From NCBI RefSeq assembly GCF_003201475.1, contig NZ_QJJK01000002.1, positions 124,001 through 188,000 on the forward strand: a stretch of DNA of 64,000 nt, in the 5' to 3' direction. The DNA comes from Chelatococcus asaccharovorans (lineage in GTDB: Bacteria > Pseudomonadota > Alphaproteobacteria > Rhizobiales > Beijerinckiaceae). The notes beneath the pieces are model-generated. The model saw nothing but the letters and a program-made list of their open reading frames with translations. It was not told the DNA's origin and did no database searches. A program made the position numbers and the translations under genes. Shown here in pieces: positions 34,805-44,097 of this stretch (the first letter of the stretch is position 1; every line of letters begins with the position of its first letter).

Positions 34805-37015
34805 ATGTTCCTCAGAACCCGGGTCGCGCTCCTCGTCTCGATCGTGCTTGTCATCGCGCTTGGTGCCGTGGTGTTGCTCGGCCTGCAACGCGAAAACCTT
34901 GCAGCCCGGCCCTATACGGCGATCGCCATCACCGGACAGGATGCCTTATGGCGGGAGATCCTTGCCTCGCAGACGGACGAACTCACCGCGACGGTGAACG
35001 GGATCGCCGGCGACGAGCGTCTTCAGGCCGCGTTGATTGCCGGCGACCTGCCGCGCATCCGCACGCTGCTCTTCAACTTCGCAAGTTCTGGCGCCAATGC
35101 ACATGTTGGAGCCAACTCAGGTCCTGGCGCAAACTCCGTTCTTGGCGCAAACTCCGTTCTTGGCCTCGACGCCAACGCGCTGGAGGAGTTGCAGATCATC
35201 GACCGTCAGGGTCGGGTGGTCGCAACGAGTTCCCTCGTGCCGGAGCCGCCACGCCTGCTCGACATCAGCACGGTCGAGGCCGTGCTGGATGGGGCGCGCC
35301 CTGCGGGCATCCGCCAGGTGGGATCGGATCAGTTCCGGGTGCTCGCCACGTCGGTCCTCTCCGTGCCATCCGGCGATCGTTGGGTCATCATCGCGGCCGC
35401 TCCGACCACACAGCCGCTGACGCATTTTTCGACGGCCATGGGCGGCGAGGCCTTCATGCTCTCGACGCGCGGCCGGCTGATCGACGGCACAGATCTCGAC
35501 CTCTGGCGCAGCCTGGCCCTGGAGCTGCCGCAGCGCACGGCGACCGTCACCCAGGCCGAGCTCGGTGACCACCTCTACGCCGTCACAGCGGTCCCGATGA
35601 CGGATCTCTCGGCCGGCTTCGCGGGGCTGCTCGTCGTCGTGCAGGACGCGACGGCAAGCCTGAGCGCCGTGCGCATGCTGACGCGCCTCGGCCTGGTGAT
35701 GGCCGGCTGCGTGCTGCTGCTGACGCTGGCGGGCTTCTATCTCTACCTGCGGCGGAGCTTCGCGCCGCTCGAGCAGGCCGTTGACGTGCTCGACGCGCTC
35801 GGACGCGGCGACACCTCGGTCCGGCTGAGCGGAGGCGGCAACGATGAGATCGGCCGCATCGCGCGGGCGGTTGTGGAACTGCGCCGCAGCCTTGTCACGC
35901 TCGACCAGACACGCCGGCAGCGTGAGCTCCAGCGCCGCAGGCAGGAACGCTTCGTGCGCCGGCAGATGGAGGAACTCGCCGGCACATTGGAACCGGGCGC
36001 GCGCGAGGAGGTTCTCGGCGATCTCGGCCGTATCGTCGCGGCCACCTCCACCCAGGGCGAGAAGCCCGGCGAACCAGCCGATCCGATCGCGCAACTCATC
36101 CGCCACGACGATCAGCTCGGGCCGCTTGCGGCGGTGCTGCAGCAGATGTCCGGCCGCGTCGTCGAGCAGCATCGGCGGTTGTCCGAGCTTGTGGCCCGCC
36201 TGCGCGAGGCCCTGGTGCGCGAGACCCAGCTCGCGACGCTGCAGCAGGAGCTCGCGATCGCCCATGACCTGCAGCAATCCGTCATTCCCGACGATTTTCC
36301 CGACCGGCCCAGTTTCTCGATTTCCGGCTTCATGGAATCGGCCCGCGAGGTCGGTGGTGACTTCTACGACTTCTTCGAGCGTGCGGACGGCAAGCTCGTC
36401 TTCGTCATTGCCGACGTGTCCGGCAAAGGTATCCCCGCCGCCTTCTTCATGGCGATTTCGCGCACGCTTCTGAAGGCGATCGCACTGTTCGAGAATGATC
36501 CGAGCGTGTGTATCCGACAGCTCAACGAACTCCTGGCCGCCGACAATGACCAGATGATGTTCGTCACCCTGTTCTTCGGGATCTTCGATTCCACGACCGG
36601 CCATCTCGACTATGTGAATGCCGGCCATGGCCCACCGGTGCGGCTTGGCGCGAATGGCACAATCTCCATGCTGCCGATCACCGACGATATGGCGGTTGCC
36701 ATCATGGAGTCCGTGCCGTTCACAACGCGCTCGATCGACCTCGCGCCGGGCGACAACCTCGTTCTCTATACGGACGGTGTGACCGAGGCCTTCAATGCCG
36801 CCGGCGAGCAATATGGCGAAAGCCGGCTGATGGAAATCCTGAGCCAGGTGTCGCTCGACGACGCGCCGGGCGCGCTCTCGTCAGCGGTCGCAGACGATGT
36901 CGCGCGATTCGAATCCGGATGCGACCGTTCCGACGACATCACGCTCGTGGTGTTGCGCTACAAGGGCCTATCCGCCGCGGTGGATCGCCATCAGCGAACG
37001 GCCCAGGCCCTGTAG
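34805..37015 (+). CDS. SpoIIE-type PP2C phosphatase with extracytoplasmic sensor and HAMP domain
   Basis: Membrane-bound Ser/Thr phosphatase of 736 residues. A first helix (ALLVSIVLVIALGAVVLL), about 270 extracytoplasmic residues including an 18-bp tandem repeat region, a second helix (LVMAGCVLLLTLAGFYLYL), a HAMP domain (RRSFAPLEQAVDVLDALGRG) and coiled coil, then a PP2C domain with AREVGGDFYDFF, FVIADVSGKGIPAAFFMA, LVLYTDGVTEAFN and DRSDDITLVVL; the metal-binding Asp residues are present. ATG 34805 has AGGTGG 6 bases upstream; an upstream TTG 34766 is less likely. Expected target is a phosphorylated STAS protein, such as the one at 25960 (inference). The 3' end overlaps the convergent DUF1612-type gene by 25 bases. 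Confidence 0.92.
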   Translation: MFLRTRVALLVSIVLVIALGAVVLLGLQRENLAARPYTAIAITGQDALWREILASQTDELTATVNGIAGDERLQAALIAGDLPRIRTLLFNFASSGANAHVGANSGPGANSVLGANSVLGLDANALEELQIIDRQGRVVATSSLVPEPPRLLDISTVEAVLDGARPAGIRQVGSDQFRVLATSVLSVPSGDRWVIIAAAPTTQPLTHFSTAMGGEAFMLSTRGRLIDGTDLDLWRSLALELPQRTATVTQAELGDHLYAVTAVPMTDLSAGFAGLLVVVQDATASLSAVRMLTRLGLVMAGCVLLLTLAGFYLYLRRSFAPLEQAVDVLDALGRGDTSVRLSGGGNDEIGRIARAVVELRRSLVTLDQTRRQRELQRRRQERFVRRQMEELAGTLEPGAREEVLGDLGRIVAATSTQGEKPGEPADPIAQLIRHDDQLGPLAAVLQQMSGRVVEQHRRLSELVARLREALVRETQLATLQQELAIAHDLQQSVIPDDFPDRPSFSISGFMESAREVGGDFYDFFERADGKLVFVIADVSGKGIPAAFFMAISRTLLKAIALFENDPSVCIRQLNELLAADNDQMMFVTLFFGIFDSTTGHLDYVNAGHGPPVRLGANGTISMLPITDDMAVAIMESVPFTTRSIDLAPGDNLVLYTDGVTEAFNAAGEQYGESRLMEILSQVSLDDAPGALSSAVADDVARFESGCDRSDDITLVVLRYKGLSAAVDRHQRTAQAL
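35090..35161. repeat. Four 18-bp tandem repeats in the phosphatase sensor domain
   Basis: Units at 35090-35107, 35108-35125, 35126-35143 and 35144-35161. The last two are identical (GGCGCAAACTCCGTTCTT); the first two are diverged. They encode GANAHV, GANSGP, GANSVL and GANSVL in frame, so copy number can change without breaking the reading frame. Confidence 0.85.
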
Positions 37016-38109
37016 CGGCCGCGGCCGGTCACTTCCTTTAAGGTCGGGCTCAATGCGCCGATCAGATCAAGGGCGCCGCGCGCCGTGATCCTGAGCTCCT
37101 TCGCAACGAGCTGCGGCGTCACCAGCGGCTTGGCCAGCACGAGCTCAACAAGACCGGGCAGGCGCGAATGCGACCGCCGGTTCGTCAGAAACCGTTCGAG
37201 CTGTGTGCGCGCCAGCATCAGCCTGTCGTGCTCCTGCAGGCCCGCCTCGGCCGCCGCTTTGATGGCATTCAGCATGGCGACCTTCGGCGGCGCCATCGCA
37301 TAGCCGTGCAACGTGGACCCGCCCTTGGCGCGACGCGACTCGCGCAGGCCGAGACTGACGCAGGCGAGATGATGCGCGGTCTTGCCGCCCGCCCGCAGAA
37401 CGGCGGCGACCAACAGGGGCCCGAGCCAGGGCATTGTCTGCAGGGGGGCGAGATCGACCCAGGCCTCCCATGCGTCGAGCGCCGCAAGAACGGGGGGCCG
37501 TTCCAGATCGATACGGTCCCGCCAATGCGTAAGCAATTCGTCGTCATCGCGCTCGGAATCGTAGAGGCCGAGATCGGCCAGGCCGGACACGCGTCCCGGC
37601 GCCGGCAGGCGCGCATTGACGATGGTCCGGTTGGAGCGCGCCAGAAGCGCATCGATATCGGCGAACGCACGCTCCGCCTCACCGTCGACATCCGCGCCGA
37701 CGAGGTCCTTGACCCGTTGCGAGGACAGCGAGGCCTCGTCATCGAGCCACGACGGATTGCGGCCGCTCAAGGCACCAAGGCCCGCGGCGCTCAAGGCCCA
37801 GCCGGGCGGATGGTTCGCGATGCTGCGATGGGCTCTCAGCACCGCCGAAGCGCGTGTCAGCTCGTGGGTGGGCGTGCGAATGTCCATCGCCGCATCGTTC
37901 AGCACGAGATCTTCGAGGTGAACGAGCTCACCGGCAATCCAGCGTGCCGCACATGCCTCATTGAAGTGGCTGCGGCTCATCCATGCGTCGCGCACAGGGC
38001 TCGCCCTGAGACGCTCGTCGAGGCGCGCGAGCGCATCCTCCGCGAGGAGAAGCGGACCCATCAAGCTCTCTGACGAAGCCGCAGCACTCGGTTTGCGAAT
38101 CATGCTCAT
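36991..38109 (-). CDS. RHE_PE00001/DUF1612 family protein with C-terminal HTH
   Basis: Protein of 372 residues of a family I recognise from rhizobial plasmids and genomes. Visible are GPLLLAEDALARLDERLRAS near the N-terminus, the central SWLDDEASLSSQRVKDLVGA, and a C-terminal segment LVLAKPLVTPQLVAKELRIT followed by ARGALDLIGALSPTLKEVTG that looks like a helix-turn-helix. It resembles Fic-like or plasmid-associated regulators in general plan, but no function is established. Convergent with and overlapping the PP2C gene by 25 bases at the 3' end. Confidence 0.8.
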   Translation of the reverse strand: MSMIRKPSAAASSESLMGPLLLAEDALARLDERLRASPVRDAWMSRSHFNEACAARWIAGELVHLEDLVLNDAAMDIRTPTHELTRASAVLRAHRSIANHPPGWALSAAGLGALSGRNPSWLDDEASLSSQRVKDLVGADVDGEAERAFADIDALLARSNRTIVNARLPAPGRVSGLADLGLYDSERDDDELLTHWRDRIDLERPPVLAALDAWEAWVDLAPLQTMPWLGPLLVAAVLRAGGKTAHHLACVSLGLRESRRAKGGSTLHGYAMAPPKVAMLNAIKAAAEAGLQEHDRLMLARTQLERFLTNRRSHSRLPGLVELVLAKPLVTPQLVAKELRITARGALDLIGALSPTLKEVTGRGRYRAWAVR

Positions 38110-38185
38110 ATGTCAGCATCTTGCACGATCAGAGCGGGCACGTCAGCCAGGCGCCATTGATCAGTGTGCAGGTGTTGGACATGAA

Positions 38186-38211
38186 CCCGCGCGAACGCCT
38201 GTTGACGCGGG
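38186..38211 (-). terminator. Hairpin downstream of the polyamine-type importer operon
   Basis: CCCGCG and CGCGGG form a 6-bp GC stem (7 with a G-U pair) about 20 bases after the stop of the last permease gene. The T-rich tail is short, so this is a weak terminator candidate. Confidence 0.3.
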
Positions 38212-38229
38212 CTTGATGTGCAGATCCGC

Positions 38230-39039
38230 TCAGCGTTGCATGACGCGGCGTAGCCCGGCCATACGGTCGATGACCACCATCGCAACTGCCGAGATCAGGA
38301 TGAGCGAACTGGCGAGCGCCGCGCCGACCGCGTCATACTGGAACTTGATGTAGGAAAATAGCTCCACGGGCAGGGGGGTCCAGCCGGGCGGTGCCAAAAA
38401 GACCGAGATCGGGAAATCGTTCCACGACAGCACGAAGCACAGGACAAAGCTCGAAACGAGGCCCGTCTTGATGACCGGCAGCGTGATCGACACCATCGTG
38501 CGCAGGGGACCGGCGCCGACATTACGTGCCGCCTCTTCCAATGACGTGTCGAAATTCTGCATGCTGGCGGTCAGGATGCGGACCGCAAAAGGCAGCACAT
38601 GGATGGAATGGCCAATGATCAGCGCCGGAATGCCCGCGCCGAAGCCGAGCCGCGCGAAGAAGACGTAAAGGGCCAGGCTGAAGATCGTGGTCGGAATCAA
38701 CAGCGGCGACATGATGAGGAGGTTGATGAAGGCCTTGCCCTTGAAATCGTAGCGCACCATTGCGAGCACCGCCAGAAAGGCGAGCGTATTGGCGATGACG
38801 GATGCAGTCAGCCCGAGCGATAGACTGACACCCATGGCGCGCACGAAGGTGTCCGACGTCCACGCGGCATGGAACCATTCCAGCGTGAACCCCGTCGGCG
38901 GCAGGATGAACTCCCTCGGATTGACCGAGACCATGAGGGTGATCACAATGGGGAAGAACAGGAAGGCCATCGCCACATAGGTGAAGAGGCGCAGCGCGAG
39001 CGTTCCGACGTCCGGTGAGCGCATGAAGGGGGTCCTCAT
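38230..39039 (-). CDS. Polyamine-type ABC transporter permease (PotC-like)
   Basis: Second inner-membrane permease of the importer, 269 residues with six membrane segments. Family marks: MAFLFFPIVITLMVSVNP at the first helix, SLEEAARNVGAGPLRTMVSI as the coupling loop, and SWNDFPISVFLAPPGWTPLP. The start overlaps the PotB-like stop (ATGA). Last gene of a six-gene minus-strand operon that begins with the aldehyde dehydrogenase. Confidence 0.92.
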   Translation of the reverse strand: MRTPFMRSPDVGTLALRLFTYVAMAFLFFPIVITLMVSVNPREFILPPTGFTLEWFHAAWTSDTFVRAMGVSLSLGLTASVIANTLAFLAVLAMVRYDFKGKAFINLLIMSPLLIPTTIFSLALYVFFARLGFGAGIPALIIGHSIHVLPFAVRILTASMQNFDTSLEEAARNVGAGPLRTMVSITLPVIKTGLVSSFVLCFVLSWNDFPISVFLAPPGWTPLPVELFSYIKFQYDAVGAALASSLILISAVAMVVIDRMAGLRRVMQR

Positions 39040-39895
39040 CGCTTGACCTCCAGCCTGTTGAGAATGAGCTTGCCGAACACGAAGGCCATGCCCATCAGGA
39101 TGGTCGCGTTGGCGGCAATCATGATGACCGACAGGCTTGAAGCGAAAGGCAGGTCATTGTTGAGGAGCGCTTCACGATAGATCACGAGACCGATCATCTG
39201 GGTATCGTTCGCCCCGACCATCAGCGGCACGGCAAAGGCCGAGAAATTCAGGGTGAAGACGATGACGAGGCCCGCATAGAGGCCGGGCAGGGTCAGGGGG
39301 AACGTGATCCGCCAGAAGGCTGTCCAGCGATTGGCCCCGACATTGCGTGCCGCTTCCACGAAGGAGGGATTGAGGCGCTCGATGGAATCGAGCAGGGACA
39401 ATACGATATAGGGCATCCCGATATAGACGAGCAGGATGATGACGCCCTTCAGGTCCCACATGTAGCGCACGGGCTCATCATAGACCTGCAGCGCGATCAT
39501 CAGCGAGTTCAGGAGGCCACCGCCACGAAAGATGACGATCCAGCCGTAGACGAGGGTGACGAGCCCGATCAGCAGCGGCGACAGGACCATCGTCACCAGA
39601 ATGCTCCGCTGCAACCCGCGGGTCTGCGCGATGTAGAGCGCCACGGGATAACCGAGAAGCACGGAGATCAGCGTCGTGACGATGGCGACGCGGATGGAAA
39701 ACCAGAGCGTATTGATGAGATACCAGCTTGAGCCGAGAAAGCGCGTGTAGTTGTCGAAGGTAAAGGCCGACACCATATAGGCGCCGTCGACGGTCTCGTT
39801 GAAGCTGGTGCGGACGACCCACAGCAGCGGCAGCACGACGAAGATCGTGAGCGCGATAACGGCCGGGGCGAGAAGTGTAGCAGCGCCGCGCGACT

Positions 39896-39899
<4 letters not shown>
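39036..39899 (-). CDS. Polyamine-type ABC transporter permease (PotB-like)
   Basis: First inner-membrane permease, 287 residues. Helices include LLAPAVIALTIFVVLPLLWV and IRVAIVTTLISVLLGYPVAL; the coupling loop is SFVEAARNVGANRWTAFWRI. ATG 39899 overlaps the ATPase stop by four bases and gives the normal family length; an in-frame ATG at 39959 would add 20 residues inside the ATPase gene. Together with the binding protein and ATPase it makes a complete spermidine/putrescine-family (PotABCD-type) importer, whose substrate in this setting may be another amine or an amino acid. Confidence 0.92.
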
Positions 39900-40996
<1,097 letters not shown>

Positions 40997-41149
40997 TTCA
41001 AAACGCTCTCCAGGATGCATCCGGCGCTGACGGTGCGCGACGACCACAGACGGCAGACTGGCTACCGCGCTGGACCGATTGCAAAGCATAGGGATAAAGG
41101 GGCGTGGCCGGGAAGCCCCCTTGGCTTCCCGGCGGTTGGCGTCAAGATG

Positions 41150-42175
41150 TTACTTGCTCGTCATCTTGTTGAGCTCGTTCTGCCATTTCGCCTTGTTGGC
41201 CGTGATTTTCTCCTGATCCGGCAGGAAGAGGCGCTTGAACTGCTCGTTCTGCACGAGGAGATCCTTGTAGACGAAGTCGGCAGGGATCGTGACATTCTGA
41301 ACCGTCGGCGCGTAAAGATTGCGTGTCGCAAAAGCGAGCTGCACCTCAGGGCTCAGGATATAATTGACAAACGCCTGCGCCTTGTCCGGGTTCTTCGCCG
41401 CCTTGGTGATATTGACGCTGGTGATCAGCGGGAATGTCCCCTCCTCAGGCCGCACGAACTTGACGTTCTTGGCGCCCTTCTCGAGGAGTTCCTTCATGCG
41501 GCCGGTCGCCAGCATGCCGAGCCATGCGTCTTCGGTCTGGAACAGCGACACCATCTGGCTCTCCACATCGAGAGAACCGATGAGATTGCCGCTCTTCACG
41601 AGCGCCGCCATCTTGTCGAGCCCAGGCTGGATATTGTCGATGCTGCCGCCGTTCTTCTGGGCCTGCAGGACCGTCAGGCTGAGCGTCGGGATATGCTCGA
41701 AGCCGTAGATGACCACGTGGTTCTTGTAGGCCGGCTTCCACAATTCATCCCACGATGTCGGCGCGGCCTTCACCTTGTCCGTGTTGTAGGCCAGCACATA
41801 GTCGCCGACATTCGCGAAGACGGTATAGGGCGAATAGATCGCGTTGCTATAGAGATTGGCCATATTCGGGATCTTGCTCTTGTCGAGCTCCATCCAGAGG
41901 CCTTCCTTCTCGCCGGCAATCGAGTTCAGCAATGTATTCGTGGCGACATCGACCTGACCGAGGCGGGACTTCACGAGATGGTCGGGGCTCGCGCCGACGA
42001 CCCACTCGATCTTGCACTTTTCCTTTTCCTCGAAGGCTTTGGCCACGGACTCGTAGGTCTTCTGGTAGCTGCCGCCCCAGGTCGTGACACGCAGCGTGCA
42101 GTCCTGCGCGAAGGCCGGCTGCGCGAATACACCGAGAGCTCCAGCAAGGAGCAACGCTGACATTGATTTTTTCAT
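41150..42175 (-). CDS. Extracellular binding protein of the polyamine-type importer (PotD-like)
   Basis: Periplasmic binding protein of 341 residues. Signal peptide MKKSMSALLLAGALGVFAQP with cleavage at AFAQ-D. The mature start LRVTTWGGSYQKTYESVAKA and QVDVATNTLLNSIAGEKEGL, together with YNTDKVKAAPTSWDELWKPA, match the PotD/extracellular-binding family 1/13-type proteins. AAGGGG is 8 bases before ATG 42175. Ligand unknown. It sits behind the TPP enzyme and aldehyde dehydrogenase genes, so the substrate probably enters the pathway these enzymes serve. Confidence 0.92.
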   Translation of the reverse strand: MKKSMSALLLAGALGVFAQPAFAQDCTLRVTTWGGSYQKTYESVAKAFEEKEKCKIEWVVGASPDHLVKSRLGQVDVATNTLLNSIAGEKEGLWMELDKSKIPNMANLYSNAIYSPYTVFANVGDYVLAYNTDKVKAAPTSWDELWKPAYKNHVVIYGFEHIPTLSLTVLQAQKNGGSIDNIQPGLDKMAALVKSGNLIGSLDVESQMVSLFQTEDAWLGMLATGRMKELLEKGAKNVKFVRPEEGTFPLITSVNITKAAKNPDKAQAFVNYILSPEVQLAFATRNLYAPTVQNVTIPADFVYKDLLVQNEQFKRLFLPDQEKITANKAKWQNELNKMTSK

Positions 42176-42304
42176 GTCCAAATCCCCTTTGGATGGCGAT
42201 GGGCCGTTTCGGTCCCGGTAGCACTGCCTCTCTTCTGGCGGAGAGGTTGAATAACCCTTGCATGATCTGCCGAGGCGCGCCGTCTCCCTAGGGCGACGGT
42301 GCCA

Positions 42305-44005
42305 TCAGCGCTTCGCCTCGCGGCGCGCCCTGAGATCACTCAGGGAATAACGCGCGTGGATAGCCTCCTGGTCGATGCACATCTCGATCAGGGCGGGCTT
42401 GCCGGCGTCGAGGCAACGCTCGAATGCCAGTGCGAATTCCTCGGTTTTGGTCACGCGCTCCGCGTGGGCGCCATAGGCCTTCGCGAGTGCATGGAAATCC
42501 GGATTGACGAGCTGCGTGCCGTTGACCCGTCCTTCCAGACGATTTTCCTCATGAATACGGATCGTGCCGTACATATTGTTGTTGAAGAGAACGACAATAA
42601 TATTGGCGCCATACTGTACGGCGGTCGCCAGCTCTTCCGAACTCATCTGGTAACAGCCGTCGCCGACAAAATCGACGACGATACGCGCGGGATAAAGAAG
42701 CTTGGCGGAAATCGCCGCCGGCAGGCTGTAACCCATCGAGCCGCTGATAGGGCCGAGCTGCGTGTGCAGCCTGTAATGGGCGAAATAGCGCTGGCTCCAC
42801 GTCGCATAGGCCCCGACGCCGTTGGTGACGATGGCATCCTCCGGAAGTCGCTGGCGCAGCCACTTCATGATCTGCGGCAGATCGATGGGGCCTGGGCACG
42901 GTCCGGGCCGCGTCTCGCTATCGAAGGTCTCGCGGAGCGTCGCCGTCCATCCGGCCCAAGCGCTTGAGGAGGTGGGTGCGTGGACGGCGAGTGCTGCGGT
43001 GAAGCCGTCGTTGTCGGCGAGCAGGGCGAGCTCGACCTGAAAGACGCGGTTGAGCTCGGCAAAGCTGCTGGTGACATGCACGATCTTCTGTTGCGGAACC
43101 GGAATATTGAAGAGTGTGAACCCCTCCATATACCCGGCGCCGATCGTATTCACGTCGCTCAGCGAGTCGTTGCACATGATGACGAAGTCGGCATTCTTGA
43201 TATGCGCCAGCAAGGCCGGGTTGGATCCGATGCCGATTTCGCCGACGTAGCACGGCAACCGGTGATCAATGATATCGCGGCGGCGGAATGTGGTGACGAC
43301 CGGGACGTTGTTTTGTGTGGCGAAGGCCTGCACGTTGTCGCGCGCCGCTTCCGTCCAGCCGGAGCCGCCGACGATCAGGAGCGGCCGCTCGGCCTCGGCC
43401 AGCATGGCGAAGATGCGCGCGATGTCGTCCGGCGCGGGGATCCCGGCCGAGGCCGGCACACTCGGCTTTCCGGCGGGAACCGTGGCGTCTTCTTCCAGCA
43501 CATCCTCGGGGATGACGAGCACCACGGGCCCCATCCGCCCGGTCATCGCGGTCTGGTAGGCGCGCTGGATGAACTCCGGAATCCGCGCTGCATCATCGAT
43601 CTGCGCGACCCACTTCGTCATGGGCGCGAATAGTGTGCGGAAATCATAGGCCATGAAGGCCTCACGTTCCATCAAGGCGCGCTTCACCTGCCCGACGATG
43701 AGGATCATCGGGGAGGAATCCTGGTAGGCGGTATGGACAGCGTTCACCGCGTTGGTCGCGCCGGGGCTGCGGGTGACGAAGGCAATCCCCGGTCGTCCCG
43801 TCAGTTTGCCATAGGCCTCCGCCATCTGCGCGGCGCCATTCTCATGCCGGCAGCTGATGGCGCGGATGTCGGGATGGCGGACGCCAAGCGCATCGAGCGC
43901 GCAGAGGAAGCTTTCTCCCGGCACGTGATAGACGATATCCGTCCCGTTGAGCTTAAGCTCATCTGCGAGAATTTCACTGCCTTTGCGCTTGGTCATCATG
44001 GCCAT
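42305..44005 (-). CDS. Thiamine diphosphate-dependent enzyme, acetolactate synthase/2-oxo acid decarboxylase family
   Basis: TPP enzyme of about 566 residues. The catalytic Glu is in SCRHENGAAQMAEAYGKLTG, the central domain follows from residue 190, and the TPP/Mg motif is VGDGCYQMSSEEL ending in VVLFNN. The C-terminal NNNMYGTIRIHEENRLEGRV is typical of acetolactate synthase-like and benzoylformate decarboxylase-like members. Start is one of ATG 44005, 43999 or 43996; 44005 is the first. Between the aldehyde dehydrogenase and the importer genes. A decarboxylase that makes an aldehyde for the neighbouring dehydrogenase is more likely than acetolactate synthesis (inference). Confidence 0.88.
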   Translation of the reverse strand: MAMMTKRKGSEILADELKLNGTDIVYHVPGESFLCALDALGVRHPDIRAISCRHENGAAQMAEAYGKLTGRPGIAFVTRSPGATNAVNAVHTAYQDSSPMILIVGQVKRALMEREAFMAYDFRTLFAPMTKWVAQIDDAARIPEFIQRAYQTAMTGRMGPVVLVIPEDVLEEDATVPAGKPSVPASAGIPAPDDIARIFAMLAEAERPLLIVGGSGWTEAARDNVQAFATQNNVPVVTTFRRRDIIDHRLPCYVGEIGIGSNPALLAHIKNADFVIMCNDSLSDVNTIGAGYMEGFTLFNIPVPQQKIVHVTSSFAELNRVFQVELALLADNDGFTAALAVHAPTSSSAWAGWTATLRETFDSETRPGPCPGPIDLPQIMKWLRQRLPEDAIVTNGVGAYATWSQRYFAHYRLHTQLGPISGSMGYSLPAAISAKLLYPARIVVDFVGDGCYQMSSEELATAVQYGANIIVVLFNNNMYGTIRIHEENRLEGRVNGTQLVNPDFHALAKAYGAHAERVTKTEEFALAFERCLDAGKPALIEMCIDQEAIHARYSLSDLRARREAKR

Positions 44006-44097
44006 GCTTTCCAAAACGGACGGGATGGGAAAGGAGGCCGTTGCTGCGGCCGCCCTTCCGTATAACGTCACTGTGTCGTAACCGGGTCGTCGTGTTG

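Noticed and set aside
42240-42300. Terminator hairpin between TPP enzyme and binding-protein genes
   Set aside because: Only a 5-bp stem (CCGTC/GACGG) and no T-run; too weak to call.
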